Assembly: GCA_000827495.1 (NCBI GenBank)
Contig: KN817546.1
Span: 314,741-378,740 of the forward strand
DNA from: Hypholoma sublateritium FD-334 SS-4
Taxonomy: Eukaryota; Basidiomycota; Agaricomycetes; Agaricales; Strophariaceae
Direction of reading: 5' to 3'
Length of the DNA stretch: 64,000 nt
The notes under the pieces are model-generated. The model searched no databases, was not told the DNA's origin, and was given only the letters and a program-made list of their open reading frames with translations. Positions 1 through 11,583 of the stretch are shown here, piece after piece. Positions within the stretch are counted from its first letter, which is position 1, and each line of letters opens with the position of its first letter. Position numbers and translations under genes: made by a program.

Positions 1-360
1 AAATCACGCAAACCACGCAAATTAGGCGAACCACGCAAATTAGGCAAACCACGCAAATCATGCAAATCACGCAAACCACGCAAATTAGGCTAACCACGCA
101 AATTAGGCAAACCACGCAAATCACGCAAATCACGCAAATTTGGTGAACCATGCAAATTAGACAAATCACGCAAATTTGGCGAACCACGCAAATCACGCAA
201 ATTAGGTGAACCACGCAAATCACGCAAATCACGCAAACCACGCAAATTAGGTGAACCACGCAAATTAGGCAAATCACGCAAATTAGGCGAACCATGTGAA
301 TCCAATGCAAATTAGGCAAATTAGGCTAACCACGCAAATTAGGCAAACTATGCAAATTAG
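1..360. repeat. Degenerate short-unit minisatellite
   Basis: The window opens inside a tandem array of 9-10 bp units that alternate between the forms ACCACGCAA, ATCACGCAA and ATTAGGCAA/GA. Variants are interspersed rather than ordered. The array continues off the left edge, so its length is unknown. An ORF on the minus strand through it (residues NLRG/DLRD repeated) is a by-product of the repeat and has no other coding signal. Confidence 0.85.
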
Positions 361-1330
361 ACAGCATTGAACTTGCCTGCAAGGAAGAAAAAATACTTTG
401 GAGTGAGTACCTGCATGGCATCAGCAAAACATCCAAATGCACCTGAACTAGTACTACATATTCTATCAAGTATATATTCTTTCTTTTGTATTGAATATTC
501 AGTGACATGATCACTGTATTATACCACATATTCACTAAGTATATAATGCGTTTTATGTCAAAAATATAGTTACTTGTCACCAAATATATTATTAGTGTTA
601 TTCATTGAAAATATTTGGTTTATATTTTGTAAAGTCATTTAATATCTTATTCAAATACTTCAGCCTGATATATTTGAAAGTTCTTTGTTTACTTGTATCA
701 AGTATTTCAACTTATACTTGATCAAATATAAAGGCTGTTTATACTTGCTTTATTTGTGCTCTAATATTTAATTTCTTGACCAAGTATTTTGCTGAGTGTG
801 ATACACATATTTTAGCACCTTTTTTTTCTATCAAATAACTTGCTCAAAGATATTTAATATATATGTATTAACATATTTGAAGGCCAATCAAATTTTTCAT
901 TACTTTATATTTACTTATTCAATGCATATTCCAACCAATATTATTGCAAGTATTTCATTGGATATTGTTTTCCATATATTTTCAAATATGTTACATGTAT
1001 TGTTGACCGTGTTATTTGTTAGAAAATAAGGCTAATGTTGACCAAATATTATTCAAATATTGTATGCATCTATACTTGATTATAAAATTTGATTTCTGTC
1101 ACAGTATTTCTATCTAATATTGTAAGAAAATAAACTTGGTAAAAAATGTGGTTTTAGCAAATATATCAAGCACATATACCATTACACTTTAACCAAGTAT
1201 AAAAGTTTACAATATTTGCTTACTTTATCAAATATTTTACCCAATATTTCAGTTGAACATATGTATATAATATTCGAAATATTTTTTTACATATTCTATA
1301 CATATTTGCGTTGAAATACGTGGTCTCGCA
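361..1330. other. AT-rich intergenic block, no gene
   Basis: No coding signal is visible. The block is very AT-rich and is strikingly loaded with AAATATTT, CAAATAT/ATATTTG and CAAGTATA/TATACTTG words spaced 20-60 bp apart. This may be old, diverged repeat DNA. It separates the minisatellite from the LINE. Confidence 0.5.
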
Positions 1331-1356
1331 TCCAGTGCCTCCACAACTACATCGTG

Positions 1357-4300
1357 ATGAACTCAAGATTTCCGGGAAATGTCAAGGATATGTGGCTGAC
1401 TGCATTCCATAAGAGAGGCATGCATACGCAGCTCTCGAACTGGAGGGGTTTGCTCTTATCCAATTTCATTGCCAATACTCCGATGTCGTGGCTAAATTAC
1501 TCTTTGATAGCGTATGCATCAAAGAAGCGCATTCTCCCCGACACTCAAGTGGCCGCTCAGCCCGGAGTTCAGACGAGGGATCTTATGAGCTTTCTAGCAG
1601 GCGTCAAGTGCTGGTCCCATCGGAATAAACAACCTGTGTATGCATTGAAGCGTGACCAAATGAAGGGATTTGACTACCTCGCACCTCAAGGCTTCTATGA
1701 TGCAGTCAAGGCATACGGACTCCCAGATTCGATTGCAGACCTCGATAGAGCTGCACAAACGGACACCAGGTGTTTCATTCGCACAGCTTATGGAATTACT
1801 GATCCGATCACAGTTACAGGAGTGACGAAGCAAGGAGGACCTCTCTCACCACTCAAATCAACATTCACGACGAGCATGGGCCACTATTTCATGGACGACA
1901 TTGTCAGAGCGGACAACGATGCGCTGACACTGACAACAATGAGTATGAAGAAGGGCGATCCACACTTACCGGATGCCAAGACGTCCCTTACGTTGGCTAT
2001 GGTGGAGGCAACGGACGACTCCTTCATATTCTCGCGATCCCTTAATTCCTTGCAGTCAAACACACTCGCAATGGAGAGATTCCAGTACGCATATGGATGG
2101 CAGACTCAGTGGACCAAGACACAGGCGTATCTCTTAAATGGAGAGACAACTGTACACGCCACTACTAAGTCGATCAAACTCCAGTCTGTGTCTATCGGAA
2201 GGGGAGTCGATCCTATGTGTATTACAGAACATGAAGTACCGCTGATCAAAGATGATCTAGACTTTCTGCGTACAAAAGTCGACAATCCTTCAGCACGCTA
2301 CCATGAGATCTTGGAATTGGTCAATACCTTTCAGTTCCCAAGAACAGTGACGAGACCGCCCATTACACTGCTTCGAAAGATCATCTCTCAAAACCTCATC
2401 TCGAGGATCAGAGCATACCTCACCCTACAACCAATCAAGCATGCCGACGCTGAGAAACTGGACCAGAAAGTGATTGAGCGAGTCCATAACATCCTCGGCT
2501 TCCCTTTCCGACCCAATACCGAAATAGCTACCTTGCCACTCTCGCTTCATGGCTTCGACTTCCCATCCATTGCGCGCATCAATCAAGCAATAGCCGTAGC
2601 AGGCATTGGCCGGGATCTCAACCATCATATAGTCGCCTATCGAAACATGGCACGGATAACGTTGGCGGATTGGACATGTGAGAAAAATGACTGCCAATGC
2701 CCTTTGAACGGAAGCGGCTTGGACAAGGATTTTGGGCACTATAGCAAATCGTTACCTGCAGCGTGGATCATTGCGCAGAAGACAATGAGGAGCTTCAACC
2801 CTCCGCTAGTCCTTAGACCTGTTGATCAGTCCTTTTGGGCAGATGGTGACGTGTCTCTTTCTCATTTATTATCGTTGATGACAAGAAGCGTACCAGATAT
2901 AAAGAAAATCATCAATGGAACTGCGCTCTTGTCTCTTCGAGCAAAAGGCATTAGGCTATTGAACGATGTGGGTTGGTGGGAAGTTCAGAAAGACACTGGG
3001 CATGTCAAGGTTTCCATGAAACACATCACGTTCGACAGGTCATGGTCGTCCGCGGCGCGTGGAAATCTAGCCAAGCTCGTCAAAGCGTTTGACCATGTCC
3101 GACTCGAGAAACTTGTGCAAGGCCCGCTGAGCCTAACTGTCGAGAAGAACCAGCGAAGACGTGCAGCAGAAGGAGTAATCAAGGCTCTGGCATCCATCTG
3201 TAAATTCAGAAAGTCGATCTCGCGGGACAACGAGACGAGCCATGATCGACTCTGGGCATCCGACGGATCGATGGTTCCTGCTACGGCTGGTATCACGGAG
3301 CGGAAGTCTATCATAGGAGCGGCAACAGGAGATACTACCTTAGTAATGAAGACAAAAGGACGTAATCTTTCAATCCTTCATGGAGAGCTTGTTGGGCTGA
3401 TTCTTGCTCTTGTTCTGTCACAGGAACAGACGGATGATACGGCGCTTACACTGCTCACTGACCATCTGAACTCTGTCCGAATCATTAAAGACAGTAGGTC
3501 TTCCATCGATCAGGAACCCAGGCTTCGGAATATGAACGGCCGGTCGTACTATCGTTGGATTCTGGCATTAGCAGCGGAAAGCAAGGGGACATTGGTGACG
3601 TACACGCCTGGTCATTGCAGCAACAACACCATCGAAGCCCGAATGAACAACGAAGCTGATCACTATGCCTCGAGATCACAGCAAATCAGCAACACATTGC
3701 CTACGTTCCAGCCCCCTACATTTTTCATGAACAACTATACATTCTATCGCGACGAAGATGGATACATCGAGTCGAGCATCACGCACTTCATCGAGACATT
3801 TACGGCATTATCTCAAGCAAGCGAGCTGGCCATTGGGCACGGATACCGGATGGTCCGGCTGGGATATGACATGACATCTCCACCACCCTATCCATACATA
3901 CGTGCAGTATCAGCACATTCAGCCGCCGTCCAGCTCTATGCACGATCAGGACAACTGGCGACAGCAAGTGTCCTTCACGCGAGAGGGAAAATCGACAGTT
4001 CGACATGCGCACTAGGATGTATCGCCATTGGAGATGCACACCACCTTTTTGTCAACTGTGAAATATACAAGAAGTGGAGGATGTCAGCAAGTGAGGAGTT
4101 GCAAAGGGAAACGGAGAAGAAGCTCGACCTGCTCATCTCGAAGGACGTCAAGGATAACGAGAACACTAAAAGAGTTATCGAGGGAATCATGAAAATAGCT
4201 AAGTCTCTGTTCCGAGATGACCCGATGATATGGCCACACTTGAACACCTCGTACTACCTAGGAAATCTGCCATGTTTGTCAAATGTGGTCAGCAAAGAAG

Positions 4301-4443
4301 TCATTCCGAGTGAAATACTTCGGCGACGCATCATGACAAATATAACGATGGACTGGCACACGCGAAGCATCAAACTAGCGGGTAGAATCTTCGGTGATTA
4401 TCAGAAGAGAATGGCGGTCATGAATGGATGCAGGAGGAGGTGA
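1357..4443 (+). CDS. Non-LTR retrotransposon protein: reverse transcriptase + RNase H, 5'-truncated
   Basis: An uninterrupted frame of about 1028 codons encodes a LINE-type polyprotein. Early residues carry RT finger motifs (NWRGLLL, then a Q-x-G-V segment). A motif A-like stretch RDQMKGFD lies near residue 118 and the motif B sequence KQGGPLSP near residue 155. An altered catalytic box ATDDSF (usually F/YADD) lies near residue 215. RNase H follows from about residue 635, with ASDGS, HGELVG and TDHLNS acidic motifs and the PGHCSNN / NEADHYA end. The last 150 residues hold a Cys/His knuckle (C-x3-C...H...C). No apurinic endonuclease domain is present upstream, so the copy is 5'-truncated, as LINE insertions often are. 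I chose the ATG next to an in-frame GTG; any start is arbitrary here. No stops or frameshifts are seen, so the copy looks young or is under selection. Host function is not implied. Confidence 0.85.
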   Translation: MNSRFPGNVKDMWLTAFHKRGMHTQLSNWRGLLLSNFIANTPMSWLNYSLIAYASKKRILPDTQVAAQPGVQTRDLMSFLAGVKCWSHRNKQPVYALKRDQMKGFDYLAPQGFYDAVKAYGLPDSIADLDRAAQTDTRCFIRTAYGITDPITVTGVTKQGGPLSPLKSTFTTSMGHYFMDDIVRADNDALTLTTMSMKKGDPHLPDAKTSLTLAMVEATDDSFIFSRSLNSLQSNTLAMERFQYAYGWQTQWTKTQAYLLNGETTVHATTKSIKLQSVSIGRGVDPMCITEHEVPLIKDDLDFLRTKVDNPSARYHEILELVNTFQFPRTVTRPPITLLRKIISQNLISRIRAYLTLQPIKHADAEKLDQKVIERVHNILGFPFRPNTEIATLPLSLHGFDFPSIARINQAIAVAGIGRDLNHHIVAYRNMARITLADWTCEKNDCQCPLNGSGLDKDFGHYSKSLPAAWIIAQKTMRSFNPPLVLRPVDQSFWADGDVSLSHLLSLMTRSVPDIKKIINGTALLSLRAKGIRLLNDVGWWEVQKDTGHVKVSMKHITFDRSWSSAARGNLAKLVKAFDHVRLEKLVQGPLSLTVEKNQRRRAAEGVIKALASICKFRKSISRDNETSHDRLWASDGSMVPATAGITERKSIIGAATGDTTLVMKTKGRNLSILHGELVGLILALVLSQEQTDDTALTLLTDHLNSVRIIKDSRSSIDQEPRLRNMNGRSYYRWILALAAESKGTLVTYTPGHCSNNTIEARMNNEADHYASRSQQISNTLPTFQPPTFFMNNYTFYRDEDGYIESSITHFIETFTALSQASELAIGHGYRMVRLGYDMTSPPPYPYIRAVSAHSAAVQLYARSGQLATASVLHARGKIDSSTCALGCIAIGDAHHLFVNCEIYKKWRMSASEELQRETEKKLDLLISKDVKDNENTKRVIEGIMKIAKSLFRDDPMIWPHLNTSYYLGNLPCLSNVVSKEVIPSEILRRRIMTNITMDWHTRSIKLAGRIFGDYQKRMAVMNGCRRR

Positions 4444-4745
4444 TCGTGACGCGGAGATACCTCGTGCAACCAATTTCTTTCTTTATTATTTCTTTGATTT
4501 ATCGTTACTGTACACTTCGAACCGCAGGCCGGTAGCTTTTTCCCAACGGGTTTTGATGCACCCGGACCTTAGCGACATTTGATTTTCATACTTACATTAG
4601 TCTAGCGAGGAGGATCGCACGATCAGCCTTAGTTCTTTTCAGGACGTAGCTAGATATATCATTGTAACAATTGTAACAACAGCAAGCAAAGCCAAGCTTC
4701 CCGCAGCCGGCCGGACTTTGTACTAAATTGAAGGCTCGGCACAGT
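4444..4745 (+). other. Probable LINE 3' untranslated tail
   Basis: The 300 bp after the LINE stop codon contain no ORF. Near the end are short AACAATTGTAACAAC-type direct repeats and an AGC/AAGC-rich stretch, then a TACTAAATTGAAGG end. That is compatible with the 3' UTR and tail of the element. The exact insertion border cannot be fixed without a second copy. Confidence 0.4.
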
Positions 4746-7700
4746 GTTTATCTAGGCTCGTGACCATCCGCTTTCGCACAACGCTTGCCATGGCCTTGGC
4801 AGGCACAGAAGGACACTTTGCCACTGCTACATTTCATTGGACAACAAAGGCTTATTTGGGGTGAATCTATCTGAAAAGAACAAGTTATCTCCCGAAGATA
4901 TTCTTGAGATACTATATGATAGTTTTTTGGAGTAGACTTATCTGCTTTCATTTTGTCTGCTTTCACAGAATCCTTGTTTTATAGAGAGTCTAAGGCTCTG
5001 TGATTCACACAAGTGCGCGCGGAGTGTGTTGCACGCTCGCGCTCGCGAGCATCTTTGCCGTGGCGTACGCGTTCGTCCGCGGCAGCGTGTACCGCTGCGA
5101 GCGCGCGGGCCTGTGAGTGTCCACCACCTTTCCTCGGGCAGAAACAGCGCCGACCACCGTACAGTGTGATATTCATGCAAAGCGCGTCCCTCGTACTCCC
5201 GCTCACCTCTGAATCACCCGCCTCTTGCCCCGCACGCCATCCCGCGCGCGGCACACACGCATACCACAGGCGCAACCCGTTCATCCGCCTGCTCCCAATT
5301 CACTACAGTTCGCGTTGTTTAACAAGACACCGATATGATAAACCAAGGTATAGTAATAAAGCAATAGTTGTAACTAGATCCGGATGTGCAGGATATGCGG
5401 AAAATACAGAAAGTATTTATCGCTGTAAGTGTATACTTTTTGACAAGCATACTATAGTTGTACAATTATAATAGACAAGTAACCACATCGGCAGACCACT
5501 CCGGATGTCCGACAAACTAATTTTGAAGGACTTGATTCATGATACCACAGCACAGGCAATTAGTACAGATAAAAGAAACTTAATAAATAAAATATACAGC
5601 TAAAAGTCATCGCTACGGAAGTCAGCCTGCCAAACTTTGATAAATGAAGAGTGACAGGCTGTCTGCGACATATGGAAAAGCTTGAACACTGGGTGTGAGT
5701 TATGCTTTTGTTTGAAGGCTCCGATCACTTTCCATCCATGAAACGGCCATCTGACTCCTTGGGCTTGTGAGTCAGGGCAGGCAATCTGAAGTCTTTGAGG
5801 TCCTCCACGGTTTGCAGCCACACATGCCCATTCCCCCTATACAAATGAGTATAGAGGGCATAGGACAAGAGAGCCAGGGTGTAGAACAACACTAATTAAT
5901 GATAATGACTTCGTTACTATTCGGCCGCAAAACACCAAGCGAGAGCACGCACGCAATACAAAAATTGAGATTTGGGTGCCGCGCACTGCCGACAGAAGTG
6001 AAGCACACCGGTCAGAGAACCCACATGCAATGAATAGATCAATCTCAATATCGATGAGAGATTTTTCCGAGATGCTCTGGGACGCCCCCACAATCCATAA
6101 GACGCACATAAGAGCTAGTTACACTGTGATGTTAGACCTCTACAATGTGCTAAATCATGGCGAAGGTGCCCGTACCTGCGATACCCAGCTCAGAAATGAT
6201 GTACAGAATATATGCGTTCTTTCTGGTCGCAGAAACAAGCAACCTGTAGAAGGTTTAATTAATGGATACAGACGCTTAGCTTCGTGGCCCACTCACATTC
6301 CCGGGAAAACTACAAGGGACAACACGGAGAGACACAGGCTCAAAATTTGGAAAGGCTGAGCCGCAAATTCACTAGCAAGCCAGCGACGCGTGAGATAGGA
6401 AAAAATGACAAGTGTTGCTATGCTCAGGATGGTGCACAGACCTTTGTCCAACGTCACGGTTCAGCAGACGTGTCAATTTACAGATAGACACGACGCACCA
6501 TAGACAAACCGGCGAGCCCTCATGAAAAAAGCCATGTTGGGAAGAATCACCGGACCTAGTGACTTGCGGAAAGGTCAAGAGAGATCAATGGCGGAGGGAC
6601 TTACACTTGACCATTACTTATATACGGTAGGCCAAGTACCGGGAATGAACATGAGCGCTATGATGGATGGGTTAGATCTGCGCTCCCTGCTGCAAAAAAA
6701 TCATTGACTGAATCATCCAAGAATCATGATCACCATCGCAAGACTCAAACCAGACTTCTTATTGATGCGCTCAGCAACGATCGTGTGATCATCTCAGTGT
6801 ACAGCCACAAATCTCATACTTTGCCTGTACTTTGCGCTATATTTTGGTTGCATTGCCAACACGCCACACGCAAAATCACAGGTGCCCTGTCAACTGATTA
6901 TCATCATCACTTGCGTCAGTAGAATCAATAAATATCGGTTGGTGCAACGGCCAAGGGTGCGTTGGAGCCTTTGAATTATAACCGGTGCGCATTTTATGCC
7001 GCATGCGTTGCGAACATGCCCCGAAAAGGCGAAAAGTTCTATTTTTGTACCAGGTAATATTTCCTTTTTAGAGCGGGTGCGTTCTATGTAGATCAGCAGA
7101 AGTCTCCGACTTGACATGTTGGATGACAGGAAGAATCCTGCCTCCAACCGTACATCTAGAGTAGCATACCACAGCACAGATGAAGTACATCACTGTACGT
7201 AGGTTTGGGGGTAAAGACCGGGCCGTGTACGTTCCGAACAGAAACGGACGAGCGCAAACATGTCTCCGTCGCCGACACGGTCTTTGGACAGCAAATGGTC
7301 TTCATGTATTATTCCCTATTATACAGAAGCATCACAATGCCATCCACAGCCTTTTTCTCTGGAGCATTGGGTCTCGCGCTTGCTGAACTCCCGATATGCC
7401 ATGCACCCCTCCCGCTGCCTGCACCCCGGGCGAGCCCCAAATCTGATACGCTCATGACCCTGCCCACGTAACCTATGCGCCGCCTGCCGTTGCACCCCTC
7501 GGGGCGCACCCCGTTAGCGGGTACTGCCTGCTCGGCGACGCGGGCACGCGCTTGCCTGGTCCCGGACAGGCGGTACTCGACCTCGCTTCCGGAGGAGCGC
7601 TGAGGCCTGAGGCGGCTCTCGGCGCGGGGTCCGCATGTCTTCTCGATGTCGTCTATTTGTAGAGACGTGCTAAGTATGGCTGGCCGCTGGGTGCCTCTAC

Positions 7701-7805
7701 AGGAGCTTCATAAATAAACGATTCCGCTGAGGGTGAAGGGAATATATTCTGACAATTTGTTTTGGGCAGGGTATTTCATTTGCCTGCGTACTATATTGAC
7801 CAACG

Positions 7806-8010
7806 GTTCTTTTCACTATCTTGAACGGTGGTCCCTTATAACGCCATACAGGATGCCTGCAGGCGCGCTGCGATATTAATACCACAATCTTGCCGGCCTA
7901 TTATTGCATTCACTGGTACATAGTTCTTTTCACTATCTCGGACGGTGGATGCATGCCCATAACGCCATACCTGATGCCTGCAGGCGCGCTGCGATATTAA
8001 TACCACCACA
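7806..8010. repeat. Two-copy direct repeat, about 82 bp units
   Basis: The segment at 7806-7886 (GTTCTTTTCACTATC... to ...GATATTAATACCAC) recurs at 7923-8007 with a few substitutions and a 4-bp insertion. The period is about 117 bp. Each copy contains CTGCAGGCGCGCTGCG. The function is unknown. Confidence 0.8.
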
Positions 8011-8123
8011 TCATGCGCTGGCTGGCCCCCCGCTGCCTTCGAGAAGCAGCCTGCGCACACGGGACCGCGCGGCCATGTGCGCCTCACTCCACACGGAGAC
8101 GGGGAAGCAAAAAGGGGTGCATT

Positions 8124-8124
8124 A

Positions 8125-8157
<33 letters not shown>

Positions 8158-8168
8158 CACGAACACGA
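8124..8168. repeat. (ACGAAC)n microsatellite
   Basis: About seven hexanucleotide units of ACGAAC, with one ACGCACGA interruption, form a simple sequence repeat beyond the 3' end of the Zn2Cys6 gene. Confidence 0.9.
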
Positions 8169-8408
8169 AGAAGACAAAGAAGGCGAAGACACAGACAGAC
8201 GGCCGCGCGGGTACAACAGGCGGGATGATGGTACATACTGTATAATGAACAGGACACGGCCGTATACACTACAGGGTACACGCAGATACCAACAAGACAA
8301 GACCGGAAGAGAGGAGGGGCATATGTATGCAGACAGGCGATTTGATTATGTGGCGGCGGGTTCAGGAGGAGTACGGCGCGACGTTCCGGCCGCCCTGGGG
8401 GCGGGGAT

Positions 8409-11400
8409 TCAGTGCGGCTTCGCGGGCTGAGAAGCGGGCGGACGTACGTGGGTCCACATCGGCGTCGGCGCGGGCCCCGCCGCGGCCGCGCCGCGCGCGT
8501 CGCCGTGCGCGGCCTCCGCGCCCGTCCCGTACGCGCCCTGCAGCGCGGCGGCCTGGCGCAGCAAAGGATCGTACGTGTGCACCGTCGCGCCGCTCGGGTC
8601 GGCAGGCGCGCCGGCGCCGGGGAAGGAGGAGAGGTGCGCGTCGGCCTCGGGGTAGAACGGGTAGAGGAGGCCCTGCGGCATGTCCGCGAGGCGCTCGGGC
8701 GGGGTGCCCCCGCTGGTGGTGTTGGAGGCGCTGCCGGCGGTGGGGGCGCGGGCCATGGCGCCGTTGTGCGCGTGCGCGCGCGGGTGCGGGCCGTAGACGG
8801 TACCGTCGCCGGCGCCGGAGCTGCTGCCGGTGGCGTACGCGCCGTGCGGGGACGCCAGCGGGGGCTGCGCGCCGAGGGTGGGCGAGGTGACCTCCTCCCA
8901 GTCGAGCTCGCAGTAGAGCACGGACGACGAGCTGGAGGGCACGATGGTGTGCAGGTTGACGCGCATGATCGTCTCGACGAGCTTGGCGATGAGCGGGTGG
9001 CCGCCGTTCGCGTCCTTGCGCTCCCAGCGCCAGCGGAAGCGCGGGATCATGTCGAGCGCGAGGCCGACGTCCTCGAGCGCGACGGGCGGCGGGAGGCAGT
9101 CGACCTGGGATATGTGCCCGTAGAGGATGACCATCGCGGCGATGTGCAGCGGGATCGGCGAGGTGAAGAAGGCGATGTCGGGGAAGCGGATGAGCTGGCT
9201 GTGCACGATGATGACGTTGTGCGCGGTGATGATCGCTGTGGGGAAATTAGTAGGTTGTATGCACAGTGGGAGGATGCGCACCATCGATGAGCGCCTTGTG
9301 CTTCTGGGCGTAGGAGAGGCCCTTGGAGCTGAAGAGCGCGCGCAGCATGAGGATGCGTGCAATGCCGATCTTGAGCAGGGTGAGGCCCTCTTCTTCGGTG
9401 ATCTCTGTGACGAGCTTCTGGCGCTTGTCGAGCGACCAGCTCTGGGTGCCGGTAAAGTAGTTGCGGTACTTTTCGGGCAGGCGGTGGTCGCGGAACTCGA
9501 CCATGCGCTTGATGATGCGGGTCGCGTTGCGCATGATGGTGTCGCCCGCCTGGCGCGTCGGCGCATAGAGCGCGTTGACGATGTCCGCCTGGATCTCGAC
9601 GACGGAGTGCGAGAACTCGAAGTGCTCGGAGAACTCGATGAGGTGCTTGCTCTTCGCGCGGTTGGGCTGCGGGGTGTTGGAGTCGGAGGGCGATACAGCC
9701 AGGGGGCGGCCGAGGAGGATGGAGGTGCCGCGGTCGTGGACGAGGACGATGCCCCAGAGGCGGATGCGGAGCTGGGCCTCTTCCTCGGTGAACTCGGGGG
9801 TGGTCTCGTCGGCGGACATCTGGATGGTGGGGTCGTGGTGCAGGCCGAGCTCGATGGAGAGGCGGACGAGGGTGCCGACGAGACGCCAGAGGGTGCGGCC
9901 TTGGCGCTGGGGGGGAATAAGACATGGCTATTAAAAAGAGGTGAGACTTACCTCGATGTAGAGGTACCAGTGCAGCAGGATGAGGGCCTGGAGGCTGGTG
10001 ATGGAGACGAGGAGATCGGGCTTGACGACGAGGGAGCGCTCAAAGAACTCGTCGTGCGAGGGCCACTCGGCGGGCATGAGCTTCTTGGCGACGGCGGAGC
10101 CGAGGTGGCCGTCCTTCTCGGAGAGCTTTGAGGCGGCGCGGTGGTTGAGCTCGCTGAGGGTGCCGAGGGCGAAGACGAGGTAGATGCTGCAGACATGGCC
10201 GGGGTCGTAGATGGGGGTGTGGCCGTCGTAGAGGTCGGCGAGGATCTTCTCGAGCTCCTTGCGGGCGTAGACGGGGCGGTGTATGTTGAGGCGGGTGAAG
10301 TAGACGTCGACGATGTGGCGGGCAAAGTTGCGGTCCTTGGGGAGCCAGACGTCGACCTGGGCCGACTTTGAGATGGGGCCGTAGAAAGAGAGGGTGTTGT
10401 TGCTGCCGGGCTGGGTTCCGCGGCGGACGGCGACGGAGATCCACTGCTTGGGGTCGCGGGGGCCGTGTATCTGGAGCTTTGGGAGGGTGGAGGGGTCGAT
10501 GGGGAGCTCCTCGTTGCCGCTGTCGAGCTTGATGCCGGAGGTGATGAGCTCGGAGACGCCAAAGTTCTTTGCGAGGGCCTGGGGGTTGGACATGTCGTGG
10601 CCGTTGGGGTCGACGCCCTTGGAGGCGGCGGCCGCGCGGACGAGGGAGGGCGAGACGGGCGGGGGCGCATGGAGCTGCTCGGGCGGGGGCGGCTGGTGCT
10701 GGTGCATGACGGGGGGCGGGTAGGGGCCGGCGGGGAAGACGGGGTGGAGGTGGGGGTAGGGGCCGGGGGGGCCGGGGGGCAGCATGTGGTACGGGGGCGC
10801 GGCGCCGTAGGGCATCATCGGGTGGGGCCCGTACGGCGGGTGCATGAGGGGCCCGTACATCGGGCCGTACGGCGGGCCCTTGGGCGGGGCGGCGGGCTCG
10901 GCGCGGAAGGGCCGGACGGCGTCCTGGGCGACATCGATGCCCTCGCGGGCGCAGAGGTCGTCGAGGCTGTCGAGGACAAAGCCGGGGTAGTGGCGCTTGA
11001 GCAGGGCCTCGCACTGGGCGACCTGCAGCTCGAGGCGCTCGGTGTACCCGCGCGGGGTGAGTGTGCGGCGGTGGCGGTCCTCCTGGTTGCAGGCGGTGCC
11101 GGCGGTTGCGCAGGCGGTGCAGCGGGGATGCTTGGAGTCGCACTGCTCGACGACAATCAGCCATGGAAATTGCCGTCGGTGTCGCCCGACGGGACTTGCC
11201 TTGATTTTTTTGCTCCTGCATCTCGCACACGCCTCGTGCGACCGCCGCAGCCGCCGCGGCTCAGACGACGCCGGCCCGTCCTCGTCGTTCCCCTCTGCCC
11301 GCTTCCGCCGCTTCGTCGCTGGCGTCTGCGGCGCCTCTTGTTGCTGCTGCTGCTGCTGCAGCTGCAGGTGCTGGTTCGGATCCATCTGGAGCGCTGACTG

Positions 11401-11445
11401 CAACGACGACGGCGGTTGGATGCTGTTCGGTGCGTTCGGGAGCAT
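8409..11445 (-). CDS. Zn(II)2Cys6 fungal transcription factor
   Basis: Predicted exons are 11445-11200, 11142-9952, 9906-9282 and 9235-8409, giving 962 aa. After splicing, residues 73-100 form a perfect zinc cluster, C73-x2-C76-x6-C83-x6-C90-x2-C93-x6-C100, preceded by a polyQ run and the basic patch KRRKR. A Pro/Gly/His/Tyr-rich linker follows. A fungal-specific transcription factor domain occupies roughly residues 330-720, with FTRLNIHRPVYARKELE near its start. The first intron has GC-AG borders (GCAAGT...GAGCAG), is 57 nt long, and lies exactly between the codons for K82 and C83. The other two introns are GT-AG, 45 and 46 nt. It is a nuclear DNA-binding regulator with unknown targets. The size and layout are those of XlnR/Acu-type regulators, but I cannot assign an orthologue. 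It is head-to-head with the TMEM41-like gene. Confidence 0.9.
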
Positions 11446-11583
11446 GGTCAGATCGATCCCTGCAAGTCGCCCAACACAGCGACGACGCCTTTTCCCCCAG
11501 TTTGGCCCTATTTGTCGGCGTAAAATAATTATTAATTAATTCGGGGTCATGCCTGGCGGCGCAGCTCCTGCTCTCCCCCAAAT
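11446..11583. promoter_or_regulatory. Shared divergent promoter, 138 bp
   Basis: This is the only DNA between the start codons of the Zn2Cys6 gene (minus) and the TMEM41-like gene (plus), so both 5' UTRs and promoters must overlap here. It contains an AT-rich ATTATTAATTAAT stretch at about 11527-11540. Confidence 0.6.

Larger units (their letters stand above)
4746..8300. other. Long intergenic region without recognisable gene
   Basis: No protein family is recognised in either strand. All ORFs are under 160 codons, overlap one another and show no splice-compatible continuation. GC content changes abruptly: 5000-5300 and 7400-7650 are GC-rich islands, and the rest is mixed. A lineage-specific or non-coding transcript cannot be excluded. 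Confidence 0.45.

Noticed and set aside
5013..5471. 152-codon ORF in a GC-rich island
   Set aside because: Arg/Ser/Ala-rich without motif, overlapped by two equally long minus-strand ORFs; no splice continuation.
8412..10131. Plus-strand ORFs of 292 and 334 codons
   Set aside because: They are antisense shadows of the 3' exons of the Zn2Cys6 gene; composition follows the third-position GC bias of the minus strand.
10465..11397. Long plus-strand ORF (310 codons) opposite the Zn2Cys6 gene
   Set aside because: It is the antisense shadow of a GC-rich coding exon; Gly/Val/Ala/Glu-rich with no motif, while the minus strand carries the perfect zinc cluster.
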